Shown piece after piece: positions 1-10,559 of a DNA stretch of 64,000 bases (positions within the stretch are counted from its first letter, which is position 1; every line of letters starts with the position of its first letter). A model generated the notes under the pieces. The model saw nothing but the letters and a program-made list of their open reading frames with translations, ran no database searches and was not told the origin of the DNA. The stretch is from Isoetes taiwanensis (taxonomy: Eukaryota > Streptophyta > Lycopodiopsida > Isoetales > Isoetaceae). Both the position numbers and the translations under genes were made by a program. The stretch covers positions 5,587,835 to 5,651,834 of the forward strand of contig JAJEKV010000032.1 of the NCBI GenBank assembly GCA_021234155.1, written 5' to 3'.

Positions 1-1
1 G

Positions 2-196
2 AAGGATCTGACAAGTAAAGAGATATTTGTGAAGTTCTTGCATAGTATGATGGATGACATGGGTGTACAGGAGAAGGAAGCATCATCATGGTTGATCATG
101 ACGCCTCCACGTATTGCTTCAATCATTTACAGTCACCAAATCCACCGTCCTATCATCTCGATACCTTTGGCACCTTTTTTTATTTCAATTTATTGA
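2..196 (+). CDS. unidentified open frame, 5' end outside window
   Basis: A frame open from base 2 runs 64 codons to TGA at 194-196. It begins KDLTSKEIFVKF and contains the segment EKEASSWLIMTPP. No start codon is visible, so it would be the last exon of something starting upstream. I do not recognise a family. A 64-codon open frame occurs by chance fairly often, so it may not be coding. The next 340 bases are AT-rich and show nothing. Confidence 0.22.
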   Translation, partial: KDLTSKEIFVKFLHSMMDDMGVQEKEASSWLIMTPPRIASIIYSHQIHRPIISIPLAPFFISIY

Positions 197-543
197 TACC
201 TTGAAAGTAATAGCATCAGGAAAATCAGCCGCAGATGTATAGAATTATATTCACAGCTTGATTGGATAGGAGAAATTGATAGGGACATTGAGAAATTTCT
301 CCTAGGAAGTGGGCTATTTTGATATATGTATTACCATGACAATTTGAAATATACTTGGCATTTTACTCCTCAAATTCATATTTATGTATCTATGGATTCC
401 AACTTTGCAATTTTTTAGTTGTGCAGTTGTCCAAGTTGAAGCTAAAAAATCCTTAAACTTCATCATTTTAGGATGGTAAAACATAACAGACAGATTTCAT
501 TTGAATAAATCAAGCTAGCGCGATTTAAAGTCTTAATATAATT

Positions 544-2093
544 TGTGACGTTCCACGTAATTATACGGTATACGTATAAATATACTGACACGTCACGCAG
601 TAAGAATACGCTACCGTGGGGTATGTTAGCCTAGGGGGTTGACCTAAAAGGGATTAATTTAGCTATGCTAAATTAATAAAGGGTTAATTAAAGGTTAATT
701 ACCTAAAATTAAGGAATAATTATTTAATTAACCTAATTAAACCACTTAAGTTAATCTAATTAATTAATTAAGAGGGGGACACCTGGCCAAACTCGATTGG
801 CCAGCAGGAAACTGCTAATATGGGGCAGCAAATTGGATCCCAATCCCAATTTGCCCCAAATCGATTCCAAGGAGAGGAGCTGCTGGGCGCCCAGATTGCT
901 TGAAGATGGAGATGCCACATGAGATGCCACATGACAATGGATCCAGCAGGAATTCGGGTTAGTGGATAGATTAGCTTGATATTTCTAGGGTCAGCGCCTC
1001 TGTCAGTCTTCTCTACTTGTTTTTTATCATGGTTAACTCTTGTTTGATAGTTAGAACTGTTCTCAACTATGGATTATGCTTTGTGATGGATGGATGGATG
1101 TATCTTTGGTAGTATCTTTGTTAGTTCTTCCAGAAAACGGATTAAGGGGGGTAGAGACCTCTGTGACCTATGTTCATTAGTATGCTCCTAGTATCTCCCA
1201 TAGTACCTAGTATTGTGGCCTGTGCACAAGATCCCACCAAGCCGTGGAATCTATGGCATGATTGAAGTACCAGACAAGGAGCCGTGGTGATGAAGTGTGG
1301 GGTGGGGTCTCGCCTGAGCATAAAAGGCTACGGGGACTCCTTCAGTGAGCTAGGCCTAATAGCCGGCCAGTGAACTAGGCCGGGTATGGGTCTGACACTC
1401 CCTGGGTACAGTGGTGTGAGCATCCTGTACTTTGTGTAGATTTAGGGGAGTGGGTCGGGTACGGATGCGGGGGTCGCTGATGCGACGCGCATTCTCTAGC
1501 TCACCCATGGAATCATTGCGACTCTGGCCTCATCGGACCGGGGAGATGTAACCCGGAGTAGTCTTGAAGGGTGATACCTTGGGATTGCGTCTCCGGATGG
1601 CTACAATGACGCCATAGCTTGATTCAGCTCGTCTGCAAAGTGTGCACAGAAGGGGCGGATGGAGTGGATAACCCTAGCCGATGTTCTATGCCAGGCAACG
1701 CCATGCCAAGATTCGGTCTGCTGATCTCCTGAGACCTAGCCGTCAGTCGATCCTCATGGGAGTCTGAGCCGGGGTAGAACCTGGGTTTGGGGTGTTTTCC
1801 TTAGTATTGAATGTATCCTCTCTGTTATCATCAGTCGGATGGATGTGCCACCCTTCGTGGTGGTTATTTATGATATTATGTTGTATGCTAACTTGTATTC
1901 ACGCTTCCGCGACATAGGAGTCCCATTGAAGGCGTGGGCCGAATGACACCTCCGTGTCCTTCACCCGGGCATCTTCCTAAAGATGGTCTGAGTTAGACGG
2001 AGGGCCATGCTCATGGTGAGCTGATTGCCATGGGAGGGGGAAGTCCCCATATGTATACGTCCGGAGCGTCGTATATATTCAGGGAGCGTCACA
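544..2093 (+). mobile_element. 5' LTR of a Ty3/gypsy retrotransposon
   Basis: The LTR begins TGTGACG and ends CGTCACA, a perfect 7-bp terminal inverted repeat in the usual TG...CA form. It is 1550 bp long. One spacer base separates its end from a primer-binding site at 2095, which fixes the 3' boundary. No second copy of this LTR occurs in the window, so the element is truncated and its flanking target duplication cannot be checked. Confidence 0.85.
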
Positions 2094-2094
2094 G

Positions 2095-2105
2095 TGGTAT
2101 CAGAG
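2095..2105 (+). other. primer-binding site (initiator-tRNA type)
   Basis: TGGTATCAGAG lies one base inside the LTR end. This is the start of the primer-binding site common to many plant Ty1/copia and chromovirus Ty3/gypsy elements, complementary to the 3' end of initiator tRNA-Met. The match weakens after the first 11 bases (TCGTG follows). Confidence 0.8.
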
Positions 2106-2556
2106 TCGTGATTTTGGCTGTCTGAAATCATAGCACTGACCAAATCTTTAACCCGTTAGAACTGTGAGGTTAAGCTAGTTGGACTGCCTAACTTCTTAGT
2201 GATTTGGTCTTGTGCTAGGTTGTTGTAATAAATTGTGAGTTTTAGGAGGTTTAGGGCGATTTTGGAGGGAAAAATGTGCAACGGGAGGACCCAAGTTTAG
2301 ATGGGCCATAACTTCTCGTAGGTAGCTCGGATGAAGGCAAAAATGGCTCCAACGGATCCGGCGTATCCGAAATACCCTAAAAGGGTCGTTAACTGGCACC
2401 AGAGGAACGAGCAAGGGGGTCAAACCCAACAGCGGCGCTGACGCCCGCTGATGGGGTTTGGACGTCCCAGAATCCGGAAATCACGTATAATCGGGTCAGC
2501 GCCACTCCGTATATCCACACGTATACTTACGCGTATAATAACTTTCTGCCGTATTT

Positions 2557-2581
2557 AAAAAAAAAAAAAAAAAAAAAAAAA
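2557..2581 (+). repeat. 25-bp poly(A) run in retrotransposon leader
   Basis: An uninterrupted run of 25 A lies between the primer-binding site and the first ORF. It may be a replication-slippage tract or the scar of an insertion; its exact length is likely uncertain in the assembly. Confidence 0.9.
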
Positions 2582-2707
2582 GTTTTTAACAAGAAAATTT
2601 TTGAAATTTAAAAAGAGTCAAACGGTTCCTTTTTTTCTCTTGTTCTTTCTCCGGCCACCCACCCCGCTGTCCGCCATAGCCGCCGGACTTCAGGTTGGCT
2701 TTGCGCC

Positions 2708-3802
2708 TTGGTTCCGCCCACACCATCCTTACATCTTAGCGCCTTCCCTACCGCCTTCCTAATCGCCAGCGCCACACCGATGGCCAACACTAAGACCACC
2801 GTGGACCCTTCTAGCCTCACTATACCCGAGATTTACGCCTTAATCGTGCGGTACATGGCCACTGATAGCGACTGGATTGACATTCTTCTAAATGAGTTGG
2901 TGCAGCGGTTTGCTAGCGATCTTCGGATTCCCTACCCCATATTTCACTATTCAGAACAATTTCTCATCAAGTTGAATCTTCAACAGTTGCCATACACCAT
3001 GATCGAGCAAGCTGACCTGGTTATGGTGTTGATCAAGTTTTATCCCCCTGAATGTGAGGAACACTCTGAGGAGGAAGCCATCCGGACTGAGTCCGCCCGT
3101 ATTTGGACACTGGCCCGAGAGGATGACAGTCAGGAGGTCGAGAGGGCTGACACCGAAACCCGGGCTCGGGAATACAGGTACTTGGGCCATGGGTGGGCCA
3201 TCATTAATTGCCAAGCCCTCGAGATTCCCCCATATGAGTGGCACGAAGCCTCACAGTCATTTACCTGGGGACTCATCCCAGACATCAACTTGGATTATCT
3301 GACGACAATCCAGATTGACATGACCCGGCGGCCTGACCGCTACCAGGCCGAGTTGATCCAAAGGGTTGCGAATCGAAGGTTTGCCCAGATGGAAGCTGAT
3401 ATGGAACGAGCCCGTCAGTTTCAGGAGGAACAGGAAAGGGCTCAGCAGGAGCGCCAACAGAAGGAGCAGCAGGACAAAGGGGCCCAAGACCAGCCGGCCA
3501 ATAGGGAGCATGAAAACCAGCAGGGGCCTAATCCGGCGGATAAGCCGCCCATCAAGAGACGAAGGAAAGCAGTGGCCTATAAGTCCGGGAACCAGTATAA
3601 GGATAAGTTAAAGGCTGTCGGCAATATTGGGAAGCACACCAGCTCGACTCGGAGACAAGAGCGGGTGGATGCCTCACGGCTCCATCCCGTTACTGCAGGC
3701 AAGACGGTACCCCAGAGGAAGGGGCCACCTCCGAAACCTGCTGCCCAGAGGAAACCCCACCGTTTCCGACCCGGCACCTTTGGGCTACTCAAGCATATGT
3801 AA
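2708..3802 (+). CDS. 364-codon ORF upstream of gag, unknown function
   Basis: An uninterrupted 364-codon frame lies in the position normally taken by the start of gag. A second in-frame ATG at 2780 (MANTKTTVDPSSLT) is a more natural start, because the first 24 residues look like leader sequence. The N-terminal two-thirds is acidic and mixed. Around residues 225-260 there is a Q/E/R-rich stretch (QEEQERAQQERQQKEQQ) likely to form a coiled coil or disordered linker. The last 100 residues are strongly basic and proline-rich with a KRRRK cluster, as in a nucleic-acid-binding or nuclear-localisation tail. It does not resemble the gag capsid that follows at 4738. It could be a lineage-specific additional ORF, or the first exon of a spliced gag precursor. 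It is intact although gag is broken. Confidence 0.6.
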   Translation: MVPPTPSLHLSAFPTAFLIASATPMANTKTTVDPSSLTIPEIYALIVRYMATDSDWIDILLNELVQRFASDLRIPYPIFHYSEQFLIKLNLQQLPYTMIEQADLVMVLIKFYPPECEEHSEEEAIRTESARIWTLAREDDSQEVERADTETRAREYRYLGHGWAIINCQALEIPPYEWHEASQSFTWGLIPDINLDYLTTIQIDMTRRPDRYQAELIQRVANRRFAQMEADMERARQFQEEQERAQQERQQKEQQDKGAQDQPANREHENQQGPNPADKPPIKRRRKAVAYKSGNQYKDKLKAVGNIGKHTSSTRRQERVDASRLHPVTAGKTVPQRKGPPPKPAAQRKPHRFRPGTFGLLKHM

Positions 3803-3911
3803 TCCTGCGCTGATGATCCTCGCGCATCTTCTTTTGAATGCAATCAAATTATCTTTTTCCTACAATACTTGTCTTCCTCTTTTAGAGTTTGACGTATAAG
3901 GAATAATCCAA

Positions 3912-4451
3912 TTGTTATGTACTCATTCTTACCGTCTTGCAGACAATGAAATTGAGGAAAATGAAGAAGAGACACCTGAAGAACTGCGAGGGGAGGATCA
4001 GCTACCGCCGCAGCAGGGTTATACATATGGGGTTTTTCCCCTTTCATGGCAACCAGCTCACCTCGTGCAGGGCTATCACGAAGAAGATGGAGAAGAAGAT
4101 CATGACAATTATGAGGAAGAAGACCTAGAGGATGAAGCAGAGCTCTACGACCCAATTAAGGGTTTTGAGGTTGTTAATCTCCTCCGTGAGCGCGCCTTCG
4201 AGCATCTGGAGCAGACTCTACGTCGTACCTGGAATTATTGGGATATGACGAAGCACGAGGCCTTTGCCGATGCTAATGATCATCTCTGGCAGATCTTCTA
4301 TGCACTTCGGGACCTCTTCAATTTGCTGATCATTAGTCCTACTTTAGATTATCAATATGTCATCATACAGGCATGGGCTCGCTACAAAGTAGTCAGGGCA
4401 GTACGGGAAAGTATTCGTTACTCCATTCTGTACCCCTTCACGCAGCCCTAG
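3912..4451 (+). CDS. 179-codon acidic ORF between first ORF and gag
   Basis: An open frame with very acidic segments (EIEENEEETPEEL; DNYEEEDLEDEAELYD) is followed by a more helical C-terminal half with many aromatic residues (RRTWNYWDMTK). A good splice acceptor, TCTTGCAG, at 3937-3944 lies inside its first codons. The coding part may therefore start at about 3945 as a second exon joined to the ORF ending near 3802 (gap AT- and pyrimidine-rich, like an intron). No family was recognised. It sits 110 bp after the first ORF and about 290 bp before gag. I cannot tell whether it is a separate protein or part of a spliced polyprotein. Confidence 0.5.
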   Translation: MLCTHSYRLADNEIEENEEETPEELRGEDQLPPQQGYTYGVFPLSWQPAHLVQGYHEEDGEEDHDNYEEEDLEDEAELYDPIKGFEVVNLLRERAFEHLEQTLRRTWNYWDMTKHEAFADANDHLWQIFYALRDLFNLLIISPTLDYQYVIIQAWARYKVVRAVRESIRYSILYPFTQP

Positions 4452-4737
4452 GCCTCATCTTCACGGTTTTCTCAAAGCTACGCGTGTGTGTGTTTGGAAT
4501 TGTCTCATGTATAATCATCAGTTTTGTACTATACGGTCTCAAGTTTTGTTAAAACACTCCTTTGATGTAACCTTTGATATACCTTTGATGTAACCCTACT
4601 GTTATGTAACCATGTCTGTAATCGTAATAAAACCATTTTCTTCAATTCTGTTTGTTGTGTTGTTATTGTTATTGGCTGTCTACTTCTTGTATCACAAGTG
4701 TGATGAGTTTGCTTATTTTTCTCCTCTTCCTGTTTAG

Positions 4738-5720
4738 ACGGTGCACGCCCATGGGCGACACCCGTCCAACCGGGCCGTCTCACCCTGGAGCAAGAGCTAA
4801 TGATTATGAAACGCCAGCTCACCGAGCTCCAAGCCTATGTGTTGAACACAAACCCTCCGCAGTTTGCACCTGAAAATGGACCGGAGTTACCGCCAGGACC
4901 GCCGAGTCCACCACCCGAGCAGCCACCCGCACCGGAACCGGCACCCGTGCCTGTCCAGAAGAAGCACCATGCGAAGCGACGAAGAAGCTCTTCTAGCGAG
5001 AGTGCCACGTCTTCACAGACCAACACCTCTGAATCTTCGGAATCATCTGTATCGTCAGGTCACCATGCCAAGAAGGATAAAGAATACCGTAAGACTGTGG
5101 ACACAGCCATTACAAGCATATGGAAGAACAGGAAGTTAGCCCAGTTTGATGGGAAATCCAGGGGAGGTCTTAATGCGGAATCTTGGTTAGACGAGATGAA
5201 AGAATTTGGAAAATCATATGGTATGACCGAGAAAGATACAGGGAAGGTTGCCACCACCAACCTTACAGGTGCAGCTAGGATTTGGTGGATAGGGTTATGC
5301 TAGGGCCAACATCTAGATAGGAGCAGATGCAAGTTTAGGAAGTTTGCAAAGGCTTTTAAGTCGCACTATGTGCCTCGTGCGCACAAGTGCCAACAGATAC
5401 AGACTTTCTACAGGTTGGAGCAGAAGGGTATGTCAGTGCAAGCCTATACTGACGAGTTCATGCGCTTGAGGCTATATGTGCCGGGTATGAATGAGAAGAG
5501 GGCAGTGGAAGGATATATTGAAGGGTTGGCACCATCAATTAAAAGAATGGTTAAAGCCATAGACCGAAATCTGTTGCAGAGGCCGAGGCTAAGGCATTAA
5601 GCCTGGAGGAGGACATACCAAAGAACCAGTATCAGCGTCCCGCCTCCTATTCTCAGCCTCGCCCTTACACACCATATAAACCTCGTTCTCCAAGTCCTGG
5701 GGCCCCCTCAGCCAAATTCA
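4738..5720 (+). pseudogene. gag: Ty3/gypsy gag, broken
   Basis: An open frame begins after a possible acceptor (CTGTTTAG, 4730-4737), with an internal ATG at 4800. A Pro-rich segment and a Ser/Lys-rich linker (KKHHAKRRRSSSSESATSS) come first. The retrotransposon gag capsid core follows: KLAQFDGKSRGGLNAESWLD, then AARIWW, and after an in-frame TAG at 5301 the conserved FKSHYVPR, then QAYTDEFMRL and EGYIEGLAPSIK. A frameshift near 5570 moves the rest (LSLEEDIPKNQYQRP) into another frame. No CCHC zinc knuckle is reached before the sequence is cut at 5766. The capsid motifs make the family assignment firm; the gene is non-functional as written. Confidence 0.85.
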
Positions 5721-5766
5721 AATGGCCGACAGGATAAGAAAGTCACCTTTAACGTGCCAGATAAGC

Positions 5767-6440
5767 CACACTGACCCCAATTTTTGGTCCACAGTTGTTG
5801 TTTTACTCGTTTTATGCCAAAAACAACACCAAAATGGCCCCAAAAGTCCACGTGGCCCGTTTATCCGGATTTGCACAAAGAGACAGTGGTTTTTTGGCAA
5901 AAAAATCCCACGGTGGTTTTTCTGACACTTTTTAGTTTTTTTGTCAACGTGTCCTTTTTTTCAGTGCTTGAATTTCTACATGTCTAATAATTCTATTGTC
6001 ACATGTCTTTATAGATGTAGGAAAGAATATTTGATTCTCTACATGTCCTATACTTCCATTCACATGTCGTTATAGTAGTAGGATAGAGTACTTTATTTGC
6101 TAAGGCATTGTAGGAAAGAATACATGAATTACGACATGTGTAATACTTCTATTGTCACATGTCTTTATAGAAGTAGGAAAGAATACTTGATTCTCTACAT
6201 GTCGTATGCTTCCATGTCACATGTCTTTATAGTAGTAGGACAGAGTACTTTATTTGCTAAGGCATTGTAGGAAAGAATACGTGAATTACGACATGTGTAA
6301 TACTTCTATTGTCACATGTCTTTATAGAAGTAGGAAAGAATACTTGATTCTCTACATGTCCTATCCTTCCATATCACGGGTCTTTATAGTGGTAGGACAG
6401 AGTACTTGATTTGCTACATGTGCGGGTGAAAGCATGTTGT
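5767..6440 (+). mobile_element. TIR-transposon end with ACATGTC subterminal minisatellite
   Basis: CACACTGACCCC followed by TTTTTGGTCCACAGTTG begins abruptly inside the gag gene. The first 190 bp closely match the sequence starting at 7736, including AACGTGTCC at the end of the match. From about 5978 to 6430 there is a degenerate minisatellite of alternating units with CACATGTCTTTATAG and AGGAAAGAATAC. The same units, in the same order but reverse-complemented, occur at about 21520-21995. This is one terminus of a TIR transposon of the same family as the 7736-22199 element. Its partner end was not found. Confidence 0.7.
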
Positions 6441-7509
6441 AGTGGAACACCCTGGGTGTCCCCCCTGTCCTCCTAAAAATGTGGTGGGAGATATCAAATT
6501 TGTGGTGCGATTTTAAATGTTTGTTTGGCGCCTAGTGCATGTACTGCCCGGATTCAATCATTTCTTGAACTGCAACAACCCGATTCTTACGCCACCCGTC
6601 CCATTCCAATTTCCTACGCCACCCGTCCCATTCCAATCTCCACTGAACCGATTTCTAAACCCACGACCCATCCGCGCCTTTCCTGAAGCACACGGCTATG
6701 GCGCTTAATCCGGTTGTGGATCAATCCGGTTCATACATTCAATCATTTAATTTGGAAGCAAATCTGCCACAGGTAAGAGAAAGAGAACTCCAGGACAAGA
6801 ACAGGATCATAAAAGACGCCAAAGGAAAAGACAAAGGGAAGCTAAAGAAGAATTAGCAAAAATTGCAACAAATAGGGAGGATCCACCGGCGGCCTCTACC
6901 AAAGCGTCGGATGGTATTAAAATTGTTATCTTCATTTCATAGCACCACTAAAGGCTTGTCTAACAAATGATAAGAAAGAGGTTTTACTAGATTATCTGCG
7001 GGGATGACACAATGGACCGGCGATTTGGCTAAGAGCCGAAAAGATTTGCAAGCCAAGAGCATTGTGGTCGCAACCTCGGGGCTTCCATTCAACTTGTGAA
7101 GAAGTCTAACAAAAATGACAGGTTTAGCGACCAAGAGTAGTTGCCTTGCTATGGCCGTAAGAGGAAGCATTAATACCGAAAAAGTGCTAATCTGTCGCTG
7201 CTTTCGGGGTTTTGGTAAACCGGCTGGGTGTTCATCCTAGGAATCTTACCAAAGCAAAATTGAAGAGGGAAGAGATAGATTGCAAAGGGGGAAATGGGTT
7301 TTGTACAAAAGAGTTAGAAGAGCGGATGCAATTCCCAATTGTCATATAGAACTTGTGCGGCAATTTTGGACCCGAAAACGATGAGGGTCTCTCCAAATGC
7401 AAAGGATGCTAAGTTCAGAAGATTGGAACGAAATGTAAGAGAGGATCATGCCACTCACTATCTGGAAAAATCACAGGTTATTTCATTTCTTCATCTTCAC
7501 CACATTTTT
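6441..7509 (+). other. degenerate, possibly once-coding stretch (unrecognised)
   Basis: No long ORF survives, but short frames look protein-like. A Lys/Arg-rich segment near 6770-6870 (GKRKRTPGQEQDHKRRQRKR) and pieces near 7275-7480 (GKWVLYKRVRRADAIPNCHI, then RVSPNAKDAKFRRLERN in another frame) read like a decayed DNA-binding or transposase N-terminus split by frameshifts. I do not recognise the family. It lies directly before the GTGGTGCCTAG minisatellite, whose other half is at 22200. This stretch and 22440-23500 may thus be two halves of one older element split by the 14.5-kb insertion. Confidence 0.3.
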
Positions 7510-7735
7510 TATTGTTAATGTGGTATGTGGTTAGTGATTGCTTGTGATATGTGGTTGCTGTGGTTAGTGATTGCTTGTGGTTTGTGGTGCCTAGTGTGGT
7601 GAATAACATGGTGTAAAATACATGCTGTAATATATGCTATGTGGTGCCTAGTGTGGTGAAAAATATGGTGTAAAATAAATGCTCTAAATATACGCTTTGT
7701 GGTGCCTAGTGTGGTGAATAACATGGTGTAAAATA
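7510..7735. repeat. GTGGTGCCTAGTGTGGTGAA minisatellite, left half
   Basis: Several degenerate copies of a unit of about 80 bp, containing GTGGTGCCTAGTGTGGTGAA and AACATGGTGTAAAATA, run up to 7735. The array is cut by the CACAC terminus at 7736 and resumes at 22200 in the same orientation and register (ATAAATGCTGTAATATATGC). Confidence 0.8.
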
Positions 7736-7924
7736 CACACTGACCCCGATTTTTGGTCCACAGTTGTTTTTTAGTTGTACGGAAGTGTTGTTTTATGTCA
7801 AAAACAACACCAAAATGGCCCTAAAAATCCACGTGGCCCGTTTATCCGGATTTGCACAAAGAGACAGTGGTTTTTTGGCAGAAAAATCCACGCGTAGGAA
7901 AAATTGACATAGTTTTTGTGATTT

Positions 7925-8560
7925 TTTGTCAACGTGTCCTTTTTTTTTCAATCGTTGTTTTTATCGGTTTTTTTTCTCGGTGGTTCTTTTTTTTGTCAAC
8001 TTGTTTTTTTTGAGAAGTCATGCGTTGTTTTTTTTGAAAAGTACATGCATAGATTTACGTATTACTACACATGAAGAAGTAAAAAAGACAAATCTTTTTT
8101 TCTTTTTCTATACGTTTTATTTTTTTCCTCTACTTGTAGTTTTTAAAAGTTGTCATTGTTTTCTTATAGAAAGATACATAGTTTTTAAAGAAATTCACAT
8201 GTAGCATCTAAAAATAGTTGCTATTTTCAAAGGTTGTTTTCCTCAATATTATATGTAGCTATTAAAAAGTAGACACGTTATTTTTTAAATCAGTTGTTTC
8301 CAAGTGTTATTTTTGCAAGAAAATTAAAATAGAATATCCGTGGACTTTTTTTAAGTTTACAAAAACAACATGTTTGGTTCCACGTAGACATCTTTTTAAG
8401 CAATCAAATTTTGACACGTGGCACTCATTCTTTTTACATGGATATCTTTTCAACTAATCAAACCTTCACACGTGGCACCAATTCTTCAAAAAAAACACAG
8501 CTTTTATTTTTTTCTTTATGCCTAGTGATAATTTCAATCTAATTTCAATCTGCAAAATAT
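7925..8560. other. T-rich left subterminal region, no gene
   Basis: Long poly-T/poly-purine runs appear with two direct copies of CACGTGGCA about 60 bp apart (near 8436 and 8470). Open frames here are low-complexity Phe-rich translations and are rejected as genes. Confidence 0.6.
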
Positions 8561-8871
8561 AGAGCACCACAAAACAAAAACAAAATGAATACTGCCGTAA
8601 GGCTTTAAGAATCAAACCCAAAAATTAAGACAAATATTATTAGATTGCAATCTAAACATTACATTGAAACATTCAATGGTAATAAATGGGTAATAAGAAG
8701 GTATAGACAATTTGGGACACAAGGCAACTATCACAAGTTTCTCCATTTGATAAATCAGTAAAACTCATAATTGATTAATGGTAAAAGGTTCAGAATAATT
8801 AAATTTATCAAAACATGAGATGATTAATATAATTTGAAAACACTGTTATTTGAGCTCCAACACCTAGAGCA

Positions 8872-8951
8872 GACTCTGTTTTGCCATCTGCCACAAGTTT
8901 GAAAGAAACCCGACTCTGTTTTGCCATCTGCCACAAGTTTGAAAGAAACCC
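8872..8951. repeat. 40-bp perfect tandem duplication
   Basis: Two adjacent identical 40-bp units start GACTCTGTTTTGCCATCTGC (8872-8911 and 8912-8951). Confidence 0.9.
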
Positions 8952-9085
8952 CTTTTCTTGTAAGTAAGCCTGCCCTATTGAAGACATCTGTGTCTGGATC
9001 AAAACAAACAGTTTAGAAAAAGGATTTTAGAAAAAGCTAAGCAATGAAAAACAAACAGACTGGACTTACCTGATTTGGACAAGTC

Positions 9086-9424
9086 TCAAAGGTCGCCGCG
9101 ATCTAATCCGTGAACTCGATAAAGATCACAAGTTCCCTCGATTTGCGGGGAACAACATGGTAGCCGGGGAATCATAGATTCCGCATATCCAAATGATGCC
9201 GATAATATTGAATGGCACCGGTCTTCATCCGATCCGGCATCACCGTAGGGAAGACCGTGAAGAGTGAAGCGTGACATCACCGTATGAGGGCGGTGAAGCA
9301 GGGGAGCGCCATAGCCGTGAAGCAAGGCGGGCAGCTCTCCCCTTTCTAATTTTTTCTGATTGGGACGCATAGAGTAGGGCGGGAAAGTAGCAGACGAATA
9401 GGAGCAAAGTACCCGGATCACCAT
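9086..9424 (-). CDS. 112-codon hypothetical ORF within the TIR element
   Basis: A minus-strand open frame of 112 codons starts at 9424, with mixed composition and no recognised motif; it contains several Cys and His residues without regular spacing. The sequence AGGTAAGT on the minus strand at about 9067-9074 is a plausible splice donor just after it, so it could be a first exon. It may equally be chance. It is more GC-rich than the surrounding DNA. No downstream exons could be assigned. Confidence 0.25.
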   Translation of the reverse strand: MVIRVLCSYSSATFPPYSMRPNQKKLERGELPALLHGYGAPLLHRPHTVMSRFTLHGLPYGDAGSDEDRCHSILSASFGYAESMIPRLPCCSPQIEGTCDLYRVHGLDRGDL

Positions 9425-9788
9425 CCGGGCCGTTTATATTTAAGCAAATGGACCGTTGTTCTTAACCTTTGATCTTTGATGGCATTTTTTCATCCATATA
9501 ATTTATCTTCAACTTTTCCACTACCTTTTTTTTTTTTTTATGGGATGGGATTTTTCCTTATGGGTTCTACTACGTTCAAGCCATATGGCCATAGCCGAAA
9601 AAAATGAGACCCTGAAAGGTTTTTTCAAATAAAAAAACACAGTCGATTCAAACCCTGCACACAGTCGATTCAAACTCCATCGGCCCCTGCCGTCCCCTTC
9701 TAACCGGCGCCACCAAGATTCCCGTCAGAGAAATGCCAGAAAAGTAAGAAAATTACAAAATTTCAGGTTCTCGTTTTTTTCGTCGGTG

Positions 9789-9840
9789 AATTTGTGTGAG
9801 CAGGGAAATTTCAACCTGAAATTTCTTGCTCACACAAATT
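9789..9840. repeat. near-perfect 52-bp hairpin
   Basis: AATTTGTGTGAGCA (9789-9802) pairs perfectly with TGCTCACACAAATT (9827-9840), and GAAATTTCA (9805-9813) pairs with TGAAATTTC (9817-9825). The loop is ACC, with a small asymmetric bulge between the two stems. Confidence 0.9.
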
Positions 9841-10555
9841 ACACCTTCCAAAATGGCTGGGACGTGTGTTGCGCCACCTTCCTGGTTGTATAAGCTCAAG
9901 AAGTCCTTATTTTTAATTCTCAATGAGTGCCCGAAAATTTTTGAGGACAAGTCGTTGAAATTGGAAAAATCTCCCAGCAAATATATTTCTACAAAGCAAA
10001 ACATTCCCTGTAGGATCTCACAATCATTAGGCACATAAGTGCATTAACTCAAATTTAAGAATCTATAGGCGATGCTGAAGTCATGGGTGAAAAGCTTTTG
10101 AAAAAAAGTATAGACGGAAATTTGCCAGAGTTCATTGCACCAAATGTATGTCCAACTTCTTTTGTCCGTATTGAATACTTTGAATTGTACCTCGTGTATT
10201 TTAATTTTTTAACAATAGAAACGGAAAAACAACATAAGATATACCGATGGGATTATTTTAGAAAAATTACTAGATAAGATTATTTATTTATGGACTTCTT
10301 TGCATTCTTTAACAAACAATTGAGGATCTACATAAGGTTGGATGCTCATTGGTAGAAGAACAGAGAACCGTCATGAAAATGCGCCTTCCAGATGAATACA
10401 TGAAGAAGCAAGTTGGGCCTGGTGGTGCTTTATCCCTCTCAATGTAGTAAGGTTCCAAGTTTCGAACTCCCGCCAAATGAAAGCGAATCTTGTTATACAA
10501 ACAAAATGGCGAATTTTTGACCCAATAGCCACCTAGGCACCAACGAATTTTGGAC
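9841..10555. other. AT-rich stretch without supported gene
   Basis: Short frames only. A possible peptide near 10340-10445 (LVEEQRTVMKMRLPDEYMKK) is open but unrecognised and ends in two stops just before the minisatellite. Confidence 0.3.
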
Positions 10556-10559
10556 GCGA

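Larger units (their letters stand above)
544..5766 (+). mobile_element. truncated Ty3/gypsy retrotransposon: LTR, leader, two extra ORFs, gag
   Basis: The order is 5' LTR, primer-binding site, a leader of about 600 bp, two unrecognised ORFs and gag. The sequence stops being retrotransposon-like at 5766, where the terminal motif CACACTGACCCC of another transposon starts. No protease, reverse transcriptase, integrase or 3' LTR of this element follows anywhere in the window, so the 3' half was lost or moved by later insertions. Confidence 0.8.

Noticed and set aside
7926-8204. 92-codon Phe-rich ORF that looks like membrane protein
   Set aside because: Produced by poly-T runs in the subterminal region of the TIR element; no start context or family.
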